Source: Rhabdophis nuchalis (Eukaryota > Chordata > Lepidosauria > Squamata > Natricidae). Taken from it: DNA of 64,000 nt. The notes beneath the pieces were generated by a model. The model made no database searches. It was not told where the DNA came from and saw only the letters and a list, made by a program, of their open reading frames with translations. The translations under genes and the position numbers were made by a program. Below are positions 22,284-36,100 of this stretch, piece after piece (the stretch's first letter is position 1; each line of letters begins with the position of its first letter). Location of the stretch: NCBI GenBank assembly GCA_039707465.1, contig CM077643.1, positions 381,161,919-381,225,918 of the forward strand, in the 5' to 3' direction.

Positions 22284-25200
22284 GTAAGGGGATTCATTGT
22301 ACTGGAGCCCCTCGGCCTTTCGCCGTCTTTCTTTCTTTTCTTTCTTTCCTTCCTTTCTTTTCCCTCCTTCTTTCTTTCTTTCCTTTCTTCCTTCCCTTCC
22401 TTCCTTCCCTCTTACTTTCCTTCCTTTCTTTCTTCCTTCCTTCCCTCCTTTCCTTTCTTCCTTTCTTTCTTCCTTCCTTCCCTCCTTCCTTCCTTCCTTC
22501 CTTTCTTTTCTAAGACGAGCCATGCGGGGGTTTTGAGTTGCAATCTGTACATGCTCGTATGTGCCTTTGCTGCCAGAATGGAGGTGGCCCTTGGAGCAGC
22601 CTTCCCTGGGTTCTTTGGGTCCTCCGTGCACTAAGGCTGCACTACCATTACTATTAGTCTTCTCCTCGTTCCTATCACCCACCTCCTCCTCCCACTTATG
22701 ACTGCAGGACTGTTAACTTTGTTGCTTGTATCCTTATTGTTGATATTGCTTATTTCCGGATTGCTTATTTGTACCCTATGACTATCATTAAGTGTTGTAC
22801 TTTATGATTCTTGACGAATGTATCTTATCTTTTTATGTACACTGAGAGCATCTGCACCAAAGATAAATTCCTTGCGTATCCAATCACACTTGGCCAGTGA
22901 AGAATTAAATTCAATATTCTATTCTATTCCCAGCCCCATTCTTATTCCTATTCCTATTCTATTAGGGAAGAAGAGCATAAACTTGACCGGATAGATGCTT
23001 CTCCTTCCTTTGGGTACCTGGCAGTACTCCCGTAACATCGTTTACACTTCCTTCAAACTTGGTTTAGGGAACCACTGGAGAAAATCAGGCTAGAACGACC
23101 TGCTTCTCTTCTCCCCATCTGCTTCTACCCAGTATGGGAAAACATGGCTGTGTATATTCAAGCTGCATGCACCAGCTCTTATTTGAGTGGGTATGTGTAT
23201 ATAAAAATACAAATACACACACATACCCAGAATTCTTAAAGCATATTTTGGACCAGCCAGTTGAGCTGAGTTTAAACTTCTTATGTGCAGAACGAGTCAT
23301 TTCTTCTGTAGATGTTGGACTACATTTTGCTGTTCATACCCTGCATTCTTTTTGTTCTTTCTGCTTTGCATCTTCTCCCATTTTATGGGCTTCCAGTAAT
23401 AAATGGTAGGGTTGTTGGGTTGTTGTGGGTTTTTTTTTGTAATTGTTACAATTTCATTGGGTCCCTCAGGTTAGAGCCAGGTTCTCATCCCATCCTTTCC
23501 CCTTTTCTGAGGCTCTTTTCCTTCCTCTTGGTACACGTTTCATTCTGGTTGTCAGAGATGGTTGCTGTTTTGCCTGACCTTGGTTTTAGGGAAATGAAAA
23601 GAAGAGGTTTGGAAAAATGGGGTGCTTTACACTGCCTGGGGAAGAATAACAATTTAATTGTAGCTTCTTCATCGTACTACGATTGTTTTATCTCTCAGTT
23701 CATTCTGATATTAAACTTAGATTGATTTCACTATGTTCTCCAAGATGCTCTTTTGTCCTTTTCCCTCATCCACTACCATTGCCTTTATCAGAGCTCTTGT
23801 CAGCTTCCTCTTCTATCTCTGCTCCGGGTTTCCCTGGTGCAGAAGCTCAAATTCCCTTGTTGCTGCATGTGTCTATGACATGTTTGCCTCCTTTCTCATA
23901 TTGTATTCAGACAGATGTGATGGAAGGGAGAGAGCTGGAAGTCTAAGTGGATCTTGCTAGTAACTAAGAATCAAGGTTTTTCTCAAGGTTGTAAACAAGG
24001 CTGAATTTATTAACCGAGGTAAACAGCTATATTATGTGTGCACGACAGATGTTCTGCCCTTATTGTAAATCAGTATTCTCTGGTGATTCAGCTTTCACTT
24101 AAATTGGATAATTAGATTAAAAAAATCAACTCAAAAATGAACAAATTAATTCCATGGCTGAAGTTTGCTGCAAACCATTTTGAATACATCATGATCTCAC
24201 TTTCTAGATTTATTGATCTTCGTGGTGATGTGCGGAGAATAGCGTGATAGATTTTCTATTTGCACTTTAAAATAACTTTATGAACTGATGGGAAGTGATA
24301 TCTTTCTATTGCTGAATGAGGAAATAGGACTTAAAGCATTTTGATTTTCCGTGTCGATCCTTTGCTGACAAGAGTAAGAAATGAATATAATGGATATAAA
24401 GGATGCTGTATATTTGGTCTGAGGTGTATTTGCTGCTGGCATTTTATACAGGAGCAGTCTTGCTGCTTATTTCATTTCTCCATTTTCTTTGATTACATGT
24501 TTTATTCTCCATTCTTTCTAGGGATCACCTGAGTCCATCAACTCGTTTTATGCTGAGTCCTCGGCGGCGCTATCCTATCCAGCAAGCCCAATATGCTACG
24601 TTGGGAACCCTGCCTTCAATTTGCTGGGATGAGTATCGGTGGAAAAACAGGCTATCCATTCACCATTCTAGCATGGCCCACAGCCCTGTAACAGTGAAGA
24701 TTGCTCGGCCAGAAAGCAGCATTGGTCGTTCTCCACTGTGAGTTTGCTTCACTAATTGCTTTTGGGTAGTTTTTAGATTTCCAGGCTTGACTGAGAAAGG
24801 GTCTTCCCTTGAAGTGATCTCATTTCTCTTCCTGATTTATAGTGTTATATGTAAATGTTGTGGAAAGCCTGGCAATCTCTTAAACTATTTCCTTGTGGCC
24901 CAGTTACTTAGGATACATCTTGGTTAGCTGATTGGTGGAACTAACTGAGCTATTCCTCTTCCTGTCCTCAGCCTCTATAATTCTTGGCCCTACAATGACT
25001 TCTTAACCACTCATCATATTGCTTTAGAAGTGTTTTGTGAGGTCACAAGTAAATCCTGAAGTAATGTGAACAGGCTGCCTATATTCAGCCAGTTTTCAAC
25101 CTGAATCCTATTGGATAGGTCCTGTGGGCATGAGGAATGGGTAACTTAGTTTACAGAATTTACAGAATAACAGAGTTGGAAGGGACCTTGGATGTCTTCC

Positions 25201-28200
25201 AGTCCATCCCCTTGCTCAAGCAGGAGACCATAAACCATTTCAGACAAATAGTTGTCCAGTCTCTTCTCAAAAACCTCCAGTTTTTGGAGCATTTACAACG
25301 TCTGGTGGCAAGTCGTTCCATTGATTAATTGTTCTCACTGTCAGGAAATTTCTCCTTAGTTCTAGGTTGCTTCTCTCCTTGATGAGTTTCCATGAGTTGC
25401 TTCTGGTCCTGTGTTCAGATGCTTTGGGGAATGGTTATCATCTTTGTAGCAGCCCTTCAAATATTGGAAGACTGCTATCATGTTATCCCCAGTCCTTCTC
25501 TTCATTAGACTAGGCCACCATCCCTTTAAGACTTGTGGACTTCAATTCTTCAGAATTCCTCAGACAGAATTCTGGGAGAATTCTGGGAGTTCCAAAGTCT
25601 TAAAGTTGCCAACTTTGGAGATTTCTGGATTAGATGTTTCCAGTTCTTTCAATTGTTCATGATATGTTTTGGTGAATCCCACATAATCTTCAACCACCAT
25701 GCTGTACCAGGCTAAGTTCCTGGGACATCATATGGACAATGAGATGAAATTCACATTCTTGTGACTACTGTCATTTCATCTGACAGGTTGGAGCAGTTGG
25801 TTTCTCCTGTGGCTTTCTCTTCAGCATCTAATACTATCCTGGATCCATGTGCAAAAGAAACTGTATTGAATGCTCTCAAAGAGAGCCGGAAGAGAGCTGT
25901 GGAGGAAGAAGAGGAGGACCAGAACTTTCCAAATGGTCAGGAGAACAAGAAGAGGTAATTACTAATGGTCTACTTCTGCATGCTACAAAACAAGACTCCA
26001 GAAAGTTAGCACAGTAGTTAAACACTTTGGTTAAAGTTGAGTGGAACTCAACATTAATATGAACAAAACACTTTCTGAGATGGATCAAAGCAATACACAG
26101 GAGCATGTTTTATTATTTTAATCCTCAGATCAAGGCAAGTATTCTTCCATATTCCTTGTAAAGGTTTTGCATGAGAGGTTTAGTAGGGTCTACACTACAG
26201 CAAACAGGTAATAGATTTGCACCAAACATAGTTTTGTATGTAAACAAATTGCGGCCAGGACTTGTTTTACGAAGCAACAGGGCTTAGAAGAATCAAAATG
26301 CTTGTTTGCACCAATATTTCTTCCAATACCTTCTGTAAATTACTATCAGATTACCTCACACTTTATCTGACTTCAAATACTTTGTGACCATATTGCCACC
26401 ATGCTGATAATTGAAAAATCTGACAAAGGCAGACAGGAATGAATGTGCAAAATGTGCACCTTATTATGATTTGAGACATCTAATATCAAATGTTCTCTGT
26501 AACAAACATCTGGACCAATCATTTTGGCCCATATTTTTGCAGATATTCTTCTTTATTAGGAAGCCAACCAGTTATTTTGGACACAGATAACTTATTTTCA
26601 GAAATTGCAGTTGTATTTCTTGATCTTTTAATATCTTAGGACATTTATATAAAGCCAATAAATTGTTTCGTAGACTTTGTATGAACTATTTTCAATAAGA
26701 CTGCCATACTTGGAGAATTTTTTTCCTGCAATGAAAGGGTATAATACATGCTATAATGAGTACTGGAACTGCTATCATTGCACATGGCATTTTAAGTTTG
26801 AAAACAACTTAAATATTTAAAATATTAAATAACTTTTCCAAATTGAAATCTCTATTTGATTCATCTTTGAAAAATTGTCAAATGTGTTTTTCCTCTGATC
26901 AGCCTCCCTATTGATAGGATCAAATTTCATTATAGTGAACTAGTTGAACCAGAGATCTTTGGGAATGTGGTAGACAGAATGTGTTCTTGTTCCCACATGA
27001 AATCATTCTTTTAATCTTTGTTTTTATTTCCTGCAGACGCCATGATAGTACTGGAAGTGGCCATTCTGCATTTGAGCCCTTGGTGGCCAATGGAGCACCT
27101 GCATCTCTTGTGCCCAAGTATGTGCCAGGAGCTTTGCTGAGAATGAGAAATGTTTTCCTTTTATAGTGCTAACAAATGATCCCATATGTATTCCTGAGGG
27201 ATATATTTAAACCCTTTTCTCCCCATATGTTACTTCTATCAGTTGAAGGATTCAGATTATAGTGTGCATATGTGATTCAGTTAAATAAATTAGAGAAGAA
27301 GACGACATTTTTAGGAAAGGTGGTACAGAAAATGGTGACATTGCAACTCCAGAGGATCCTGGAGGAAACAGATTATCTGGATCCTTTCAGTCAGGTTGCA
27401 GGCCTAGATACAGGACTGAAACTGTATTGGTCGCACTCATGGATGATCTCTGGTGCGACGGAGGTAGTGCTTCCATCATTATTCTCCTTGACCTCTCAGC
27501 TGCTTTTGATACCATCAACCATGGTGTCCTTTTGGGCCAACCTGAGGAGTTGGGGTTTGGACAGCACAATTTTGTGCTGGTTTACCTCCTTCCTTCAGGG
27601 CTGGTCCCAGTTGTAGGTGTTGATAGAGAGTGAGAAGTTCAACTCATGGGCCCTCCTTTATGGAGTGCTACGGGGTTTGGTGCTCTCTCCATTCCTTATC
27701 AACATCTACATGGAACCGCTGGGTGAGATCATCTATCTCCATGGGGTGAGGTATCACCAATATACTGATGATACCCAGTCATATATCTCCATCCTGGGTG
27801 AATTGAGTGTTGCAATGGACATTGTTTTACAATGGTTAGAAGCCGTGGGATCTGGATGGGGAAACGACAGACTTCAGCCTAACCCTGGTAAGTCTGAGTG
27901 GCTGTAGGTGGGCCCCTCTCTATCCAGGAGTTTATCTTTGGTCTTGGGTGGGATTGCACTATCCCAGACAGACCTGGTGCACAATGTGGGACTCCTGGCT
28001 CATGCTTGAAGAGCTGGTGAACATGGCTGGAAGGGCCTTTGCCCAACTCCATGTTGTGCACCTGTTATGCCTTTTCCTGGACAGGGAGTCTCTCTCTCTC
28101 TGGTCGTGTCCTGATTGAACTATTGCAATGCACCCTAATTGGAGCTACCTCTGAAAAGTATCTGGAAGCTTCAGCTGGCACACAATGCAGCTGTCAGCGT

Positions 28201-31200
28201 TTCAAGTAATGCACCCATAGAAAGCAAAACTCAGAGGCAGGCAGGTTCCTCAAAGAACAGTTTGTTGGATGCTTCATATTGGCACAACTTATGGAAGCCG
28301 ACTCTGGAATTTGCCGCAGCTTTCACCTAATTAAAAGTAAAAGTTTCCTCTTTCCCCTCCCCCAAGTCACTGGTCATGTTGTCCAAACCAGGTGCTGGCT
28401 GGTTGCTAGGTTAGCTGCTCCTCTTGTGGCCAGCCACCTGTGAGAATGTATTTGGTTCCCGCAGGAAAATTTATTGTTTTGGCTACAAAACCTCATCTAA
28501 TTATTTCCCCCCTTCCTCCGTTGTGTGGCAACCCTGATGCTTCCAAGATGGCTTCGGCCAGGTTCATTTCAGGGTTGACAGCAGCTGCACGAGCCATACT
28601 GGGTGCCCGAAGAAGAGAACATATAACTCCTTTGCTCTGCGAACTGCACTGGGTACCATTTTGCTTCTGGGTCCAATTCAAGGCCTTAGTTATCATTGAT
28701 AAACTCTGCATGGCCTAGGGCCAAAGTACCTACGGAACCGGCTTCTCCCAATGTCATCAGTTCATCCCACTCAATCAATCAGGCAGGGAAGGTATTCTAC
28801 AGACCCCATCAGTCAAAGAAATTTGACTGTAGAGTCTAAGAAGAGAGCCTTATCTGCCACTGCCCCTGATTTATGGAACATCCTGCTCCCAGAGATGAGG
28901 AAAGCCCCCAATCTCTTGACCTTCTACAAAGGGATCAAAACTCTGCAAACTTGCATGGGGGGCACAACCATGGGACCCCCTCCCTCCTGTAATAATCCAA
29001 TAATTCTAAAAGGCAATCTTAGGTTTGATGTTTAATCTTTTTTTTATCAATAATTTTTTATTGGATTTTACAATTTTTTCCAAAAAAACCAAAGGGAATA
29101 GGGTAAGGTGAGATACAAAGAAATTTTGAGAACTTTAAGGTCGGAATCGTCGGCCCCTCCAGGGCCTCTTGATAAAACATTGGTAATACATTTTTCAATA
29201 TACTACAAGATGGAAGTGAGTGCATACATCATAAATTCTAAATTCTAAATTTTATGCTGGCAGTCATATACAAACATCCAGATAAAAAGTTATATTGAGC
29301 TAATAAAAAACAAGCAAATTCATTTTTTAGATCTAAGTCTCTTGGCAATTGTATCTTCTTGTACTCCTTCCTGGCCCCCAGCGGGCAGGGCCGTGCCCCC
29401 CCCCCCCCGCCCCTCCTGAATCTTCCCCCAGGATAGAGGAATGTTTTTTAAGAAAGGCTTCCGCCTCAACAACTGTTTTAATCCTAACTCTTCCTCCTTC
29501 CCAGAACACCAACATCCCTTCAGGCATCGCCCACTTAAACCAAATCCCGTGGTCAAACAATTTTTTGGATAAGAAGGAAAATTTCCTTCTCATCTCTCTA
29601 ATTTTTTTAGGGATCTGCTTCAAGATAGCGACTTCTTTTTGCTAGTAAATTAACGGACCACCTCTCTGCGCCTTCAAAATTCCCTCTCTGGTTGACCTCC
29701 TAACAAATTTAACATGTATCTCTCTGGGTACCTCATTTATCCTGGCATATGCAGAATTTATTCTGTAGGCTAGATCAATATCCCCCCTGATCTCATCTTT
29801 GGGTTTATGCAAATATTCTGCTAAAATTGTACTCATGAGATCAGGAAGATATTCACCATCTTCCTCAGAAACGTTCTGAAATCTTAAAAAATATGACATC
29901 CTTTCAAAATCCATCCTTGACATATGCCCAGTTAATTCTCCAACTTCAGTTTTAACATTTTTAAGTTCTCCCTTTGCCCCAGCCAGCCCCGCCTCCAATT
30001 CCTCGGTCTTCTGTGTATTCTCCTTCAGTTGTTTCTGTGTTTCCATAAGTCCCTGTTTGAAATCCTTATTGTCTTGTCTTAAACCTTTAATTTCCTGCAC
30101 CAAAGTTTGTAACACTGCTTCCAAAGCTGTCATTCTTCTTTCCAATCCTGCCAGTTCTGATGTGATAGAAGCCATGGTGAGCTGTTAAAATCTGTGCCAC
30201 TAAAATGGCGTTTTTTGGGTGGGGCCGCTGCAGCAAGTCAGGAGAACAAAGTCCAGATCAAAGTTGTAAAAAGTTTGTAAAACCCCCAAAGAGAAACAAA
30301 TTGCAGAATCAATTATTCAAACAAAGAGGGCACCCAGGGAAGGAATCAATCAGTCCAAGAATTTCTTCATTAATAGAGAGGCAGTCCAAATCACAAAGAG
30401 ACGTTGGTACTTTTCCACAAGTAAAAATAGTCATTCAGGAACAGAGGGCAGCCATCTTCCACCGCCCAGTCTGAGAGCCAGCAGGAGAAAGTGACAGAAG
30501 AACAATTGTTTCAAGCCAGCCGGACTTAGATACATTGTGTAGAAGCAAGCCGCAAATTACTTTCACTTGCTTAAAAAAAAAAAGCCGGATACAAAATATC
30601 CACTTCCCCGCAACGAGGAGCCATTTCTAACCGCCGCTGTTAATCCGAGGGGGGGGGTTAGCAAACAAACACCCCCATCCACAGTTCTTTCAGTCCAGGC
30701 TGCTAGCAAAAATAGTTTTAAAAGCACTCACTCTCCCTCTCGCCGCGAAAGCCCCGGAAAGCCTTCCAATTCGCCTTCAGCTCTCTCCCGGTTCATTGAA
30801 TGTTACCGTCCTCCGTTGGCGAAGGGAACCAAGCCCCCCGCAGCATATCCCCTTTCTCCTGGGCCGAGGACCCGGGCCGTTTCCCAGCTGCCGCCAGGAT
30901 AAACCAGCCCAGGCAAGCCAGCCCTACAGAGGCCCCCCCCTCAAGAAAAAAAAAGGGGGGCCCGCCCCGTTAGGGGCAGAAAGAGGAACAAAACGGCGGA
31001 CGAACCCCAGAGTTCGTCCGTCGCCGCCAGAAGGGAACAGGAAGTCGGTTTGATGTTTAATCTTAATACTAAGTTATCTATATCTTTTTACTTGCCAGTT
31101 ATATTACATTGCACACCACCCGGAGTCCCTCTTTGGGGGAGATTGGGGGAGTCTAGAAACATGAAAGATAAATATATAAATAAGATTTTAAATGCCTGGC

Positions 31201-33152
31201 TAAAGAGATGTAGCTTCACAGCTCTTTCAAAGGTAGGAGTGTGAGCTGAGCATATTTCTAGAAAATATATAAAATATATTTATGAAAGATAAATATATAA
31301 ATAGGATTTTAAATACCTGAATAAAAAGATAGCTTCACTGAGCTCTTGGGAGAGGTCATTCTGTACTTTGAAGTTATAGAAGAGAACGTGATTTCTTTTG
31401 AGTTGGATAAATGGGCGTCTGAAAGCTGGAATATAATTCCAAGGGCTTTTTCCTGGAGACATTTTTTTTAGTTGGGCTCTGCTGGAAATGTATTCTGTAG
31501 TCTTTATGCTTGAAAACCATAAGAAGAAAGATAATTTTCTTCATTGCACTTTGGAAGCTGTGCTTCTGCAAAATGCATCTAATTGTCTTGCAGCAAACCT
31601 ATAACCACTGCCTCTTTTCCTAGGCCCGGCTCTCTGAAGCGGGGACTTGTTCCTTCCCACTGCCTAGAAGATTGCTCCTCTAAGAGATCGCGCACTTCTT
31701 CCCTCAGTTCTGTGAATAGTCTGTCTGTGGGTGGTATCCCCAGCTCTATCCGCAATGCTATTGCCAGCTCATACAGCTCCACCAGAGGTCTCTCACAGGT
31801 ACATTGTTAGATGATTAACTCCTTTAATGCATGAGACACTGCAGGTATTTCCCAGTTGTATTTCCCAAAACAAAGATGTGATGATAACTTGCTCTTCTCT
31901 TCTCTTGAACAAAACTTGACTAATCTGCATACAAATATTAATCTCTCTGTGTTCTCAAATTAGAAGAATAAATAATAATAATAATAATAATAAGTTGGGA
32001 TTTATTAACCGCACCCTCTCCCCACAGGGACCCGGGGCGGTGCACAGGCATAATTAAAAACAATATACAATAATACAAATATTACTTAAAATAGAATTAA
32101 ATAAATCTACCCGTGCTAAAAATATAAATTAAAAACCCGTTAAAATTTATAATTAAAAGACAGAGAGAACTATTCAAGGCCGGCCAGTCGAAAGAGGTGG
32201 GTCTTCAATTTTACATGGAAGGAGCGGAGGTCGGTGGTCGTTCTAATATCAGGGGGAAGGTCGTTCCAGAGGGCCGGGCCCGCCACAGAGAGCGCCCTTC
32301 CCCTGGGCGTCGCCCGCTGACAAAGTCTAGTGGACGGCACCCGGAGAAGCCCCTCTCTGTGGGAGCGAATCGGTCGTGAGGATGTGTGGGGCAGGATCCG
32401 ATCTCGCAGATACAGCGATAAAGGGATTTTACTCTTAAAATGTAAAAATATGACTGCAGATCAGTGAAGTTTACTTTTCATAAATTATTGAAAAATGATC
32501 TATGAATTCAATCCAAGATTTTTATGGGATCAGATATGAAGTACGAATGAAGGTTATCAGAAGAGGGTCTGGAGTTGCTTTCTTATTTGGTGGATTTATC
32601 AGAGATGGACAAACCTTGCTACTAATTAGTATGCTGAAAGTTACACAACTCCATTAAATCCTTTCACCCAGTCTGATAATGGTTATCCAAGCTGTTTACT
32701 AAGAGCCTAGTGACTTTGACAGTCGCAGTTGACAGCTGAATCTGCAGGGTCCATATGGATATCCATACCTGGATAGTATCTTCACCACATGTCCATCCAA
32801 ATAATAAAATTGGAGTATGTGCAGCCTCTCATGAATTGTTCAAAGGCCCTTGGTGTTCTACCTACCACTCATTGCAGAAAGTTATCAGGGATCTCGCAGG
32901 CCACAGACAGAATTAGAAGAGCCCGTTAGAATCAAACAGCCAGCAAATCTGGCAATGCAGCTGACAGTTCCACAAAACCTGAAGGCAGCCAGCTGCTATG
33001 GCTACACTCCGGCAGGCTCATCAGGGGAGTAAGTCTGACTTTCTCCTCAAGACAAACAAGCATCCTGAATGCTGATCTATCCAGGCAGAGACCACCAAGA
33101 GGCTGAAACAAGGAGATACAGTTGAGTTGGGGAAGCTAATAAGAGCAACTAT

Positions 33153-33195
<43 letters not shown>

Positions 33196-36100
33196 TTTGA
33201 TTTAATTTATATACCGCCCTTCTCCCTCTCGGGACTCAGGGCGGTGAACAGCCACGGTAAAAACAGAAAACCAGAGGTAAGAATACATACTAAAATATTA
33301 AATAATTCGTCCCGTAATTTAAAGCCAATACTAAAGACCCAGTTAAAGCTGCAGGCCGGCTACATGGAATAGGTGTGTCTTCAGGGCCCGACGGAAGAGA
33401 CGTAGGTCTGGGATAGTACGTAATTCAGGGGGTAGGTCATTCCAGAGGGCAGGGGCTGCCACAATATTACAGTGGCCAGTAATTGGATAGGGCAGTGATG
33501 GCTAACCTTTTTTGGCTCACGTGCCAAAAGTGGGGGGAGCGCAGGGGGGTCGTGCATGGGTGTGCCACACCCATAATGCTTTGTGTGTGACCCCCTGCTT
33601 TTGGCGTGCTTTTTTTGCCCTCCCCAGGCTCCAGAGGCTTTATAGGAGCCTGGGGAGGGTGAAAACAGCCTCCCTTCCCCACCTCCAGGGGCTTCAGGAG
33701 CTTCCCTGAAGCCTCCAGAGGGCAAAAAACGACCTCAAAAGAAGGCCTAAATCAGCTGGCCAGCACACACTTGCACGCGCTAGTGCTGACAGGGCAACAA
33801 AGAAATGGTTCCGCATGCCGCCTGTGGCACCCATGCCATAGGTTCGCCATCACTGGGATAGGGTTTTAAGAATAAAAGTGGCATGCCACTTTTATTTATC
33901 ATCATTATTCATTATCATTATTATTATTATTTTGTTCGTTTTTATAAAAAGGAAAAAATTGAAAGGAAAAAATAAAAAACTTTATAAAGTATAAGTATAA
34001 TCTTTATTGTCATTGTACTTAAATACAGTGAAATTGGTTAAAATTTAACAAAACATTAAAAAAATTAAAAAAAAAAGAATAAGTGGCATGAGGAATTCCT
34101 AAGCAAGTGTATTATAACTGTTTAGGTTTTAGATGGCAGCATTTAATCATGGAAAATTCTTTTTGCCATTCACCTCCTGTATAAGTAGATTTCAAATGAG
34201 ACTATGTTAATTTAATTTTCTGTATATATAAATGTTCTGCTTAAAACCTACCGTAAATAAAATATTGAAAAGATTCTTGTTTCTAATACGTAGTACTTCA
34301 TGCTTTATTTTCCCTCCTTTAGCTATGGAAGAGAACGGGACCGAGTTCCTCTCCTCTCTCCAGCCCAGCATCCTCTCGGTCTCAAACACCCGAAAGGCCT
34401 AACAAGAAAGCAAGATATCCCAGCTCCAACATCACGTGAGTGCAGCTTTTCTCTACCGTTTTGATATTCCTTAGATTTAACGGTTATCAGTAGCTGGAAG
34501 GATCAAGTACAATGCGATTCTTTTGAGGCCTCTTTCTGGTAGATACTGTGGTTTCCATAAACTTGGCTTTTTTTGTGCTTTCAAACCAATGTTGATTTCT
34601 GGCTGCCTGCAGAAATCCATGCAATTTTCTTGGCAAGATTTAAAAGTGGTTTGACATTGCCTGCTTGCTAGGGCTGAGAGTGAGTGACTGGCCCAAGGTA
34701 TCCAGTTCAATGCATGCCTAAAACAGCACTCAAACTCAGAGTCTCTCGGTTTCTAGCCTGATGCTTTAACCACTGCATCAGCAGTTGGCTCTCTCTAAAT
34801 ATATCTACAGCATACGATTCCTCCCTTCTCTTGTTTAATTGGCCTTTGCCAAGACATCTTTCCTGCATTTAAACATCTCGTGAAGGTCAGTCTTCTGCAA
34901 GAAAGGGAAGGTTTTTGCATATGGTTTTTAATAGGCAAGATCCTGTCTGGGCTTTTATGGGGGAGAGGGGTGTATTTATTGAAAAGAGAGCTGACTATTA
35001 AACAGAAAGCATTTTCCATGACATTTTACCAAACCGCATTTCTGAACTTTATCTAACCATTAGATAAATTGAAAGGGCTAGCAGTGATTGAGGATGTGCA
35101 ATGCTTTGGATGGTTGTCTTGCAATCTGTTGCTTGAAATGTTTGGTTACTAGGGGGTCTTCAGAGCAACACATTCAGGTGACTGCTTTTATAAGATGCCT
35201 GCTTGCATTACCCTGAGAATCTCCTCAAGCCAACATCCAAAAGGGCAGATGGCCAGCTACTGTCCATAAAATGAATGGCAATAGTATATGGGAGGAAGAA
35301 TGGTAGGGATGAGGGAAGCAGATCTTCCCCCTACCTCTGACTGTCCCTCTGCAAATCTTCGAGCCAGAAGTTCAAAAGGAGAATTGCTTAAGCATTCTCT
35401 TTCACTAGCTTTCTCCTGTTGCTACAGTGAAGAAGAGCCTCAGAAGTCCAACTCGCAAATGGCTGTGACAGCAGACAAAGAGACCCAGGAAGAGAAGAGT
35501 AAGTTCTGGGGATGGGATGGGCCAAGAAGGATTGGAGAGGAAAATGGAGGGGCAACCTTTGAGTCTGGGGTGTGAAGGGAGGACCCTAAAATAAAAAAGA
35601 GGTAAATAAAAATTACATTAAGGTGGGAGAATGCCTCAGTTTCACAACAGGCTACTTTAGAGTGACTTTTATACAAATGGACTGGCATGACTTTCATGAC
35701 TGCTCAGAATCTTTAAAAAAAATCACCTCTGCAATAATGGCAAAGTAGTGTTTCAATATTTCAGATCTATATTCTGAGTCCCAGTTCTTTACCTGTGAAG
35801 ATTGCTAAGAGATCTTAGCGCTCTATCTTTGTTCCCCTCTGTTGAATGCTTTCTAATCAGTTGGGAGGTTCTCTTTTAACAGATTAGCAGAGTTGGAAGG
35901 GACTTTGCAGGTCATCTAGTCCAACCCCCTGCCCAAGCAGGAAGACCCTACATCTGCCTCTACCTAGGATTGAACTCACAACCTCCTGATTGGGAGGCGA
36001 GAGCTCCACCTCTAGGCCACAGCAGCAGAGGAACACTTAAGAACACTTACAGAATACATCGATACCTCTGAGGAAATATTGAAATTTTAATTGCTAATAC

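Larger units (their letters stand above)
27258..31185 (+). mobile_element. Old L2-like LINE, split by an L1-type insertion
   Basis: Plus-strand ORF2 remnants: [17 protein letters not shown] and [12 protein letters not shown] (reverse transcriptase), then [20 protein letters not shown] and [12 protein letters not shown] (C-terminal region). The family 3' stem appears at about 31090-31140 (CACCCGGAGTCCCTCTTTGG) on the far side of 29022-31064. Many stops and a diverged sequence suggest it is older than the L2-like copies at 14.1 and 49.6 kb. Confidence 0.75.

Noticed and set aside
21618..22297. Minus-strand open frames of about 200 codons over the CpG island
   Set aside because: Arg/Pro/Ala-rich translations caused by high GC, opposite POM121 exon 1.
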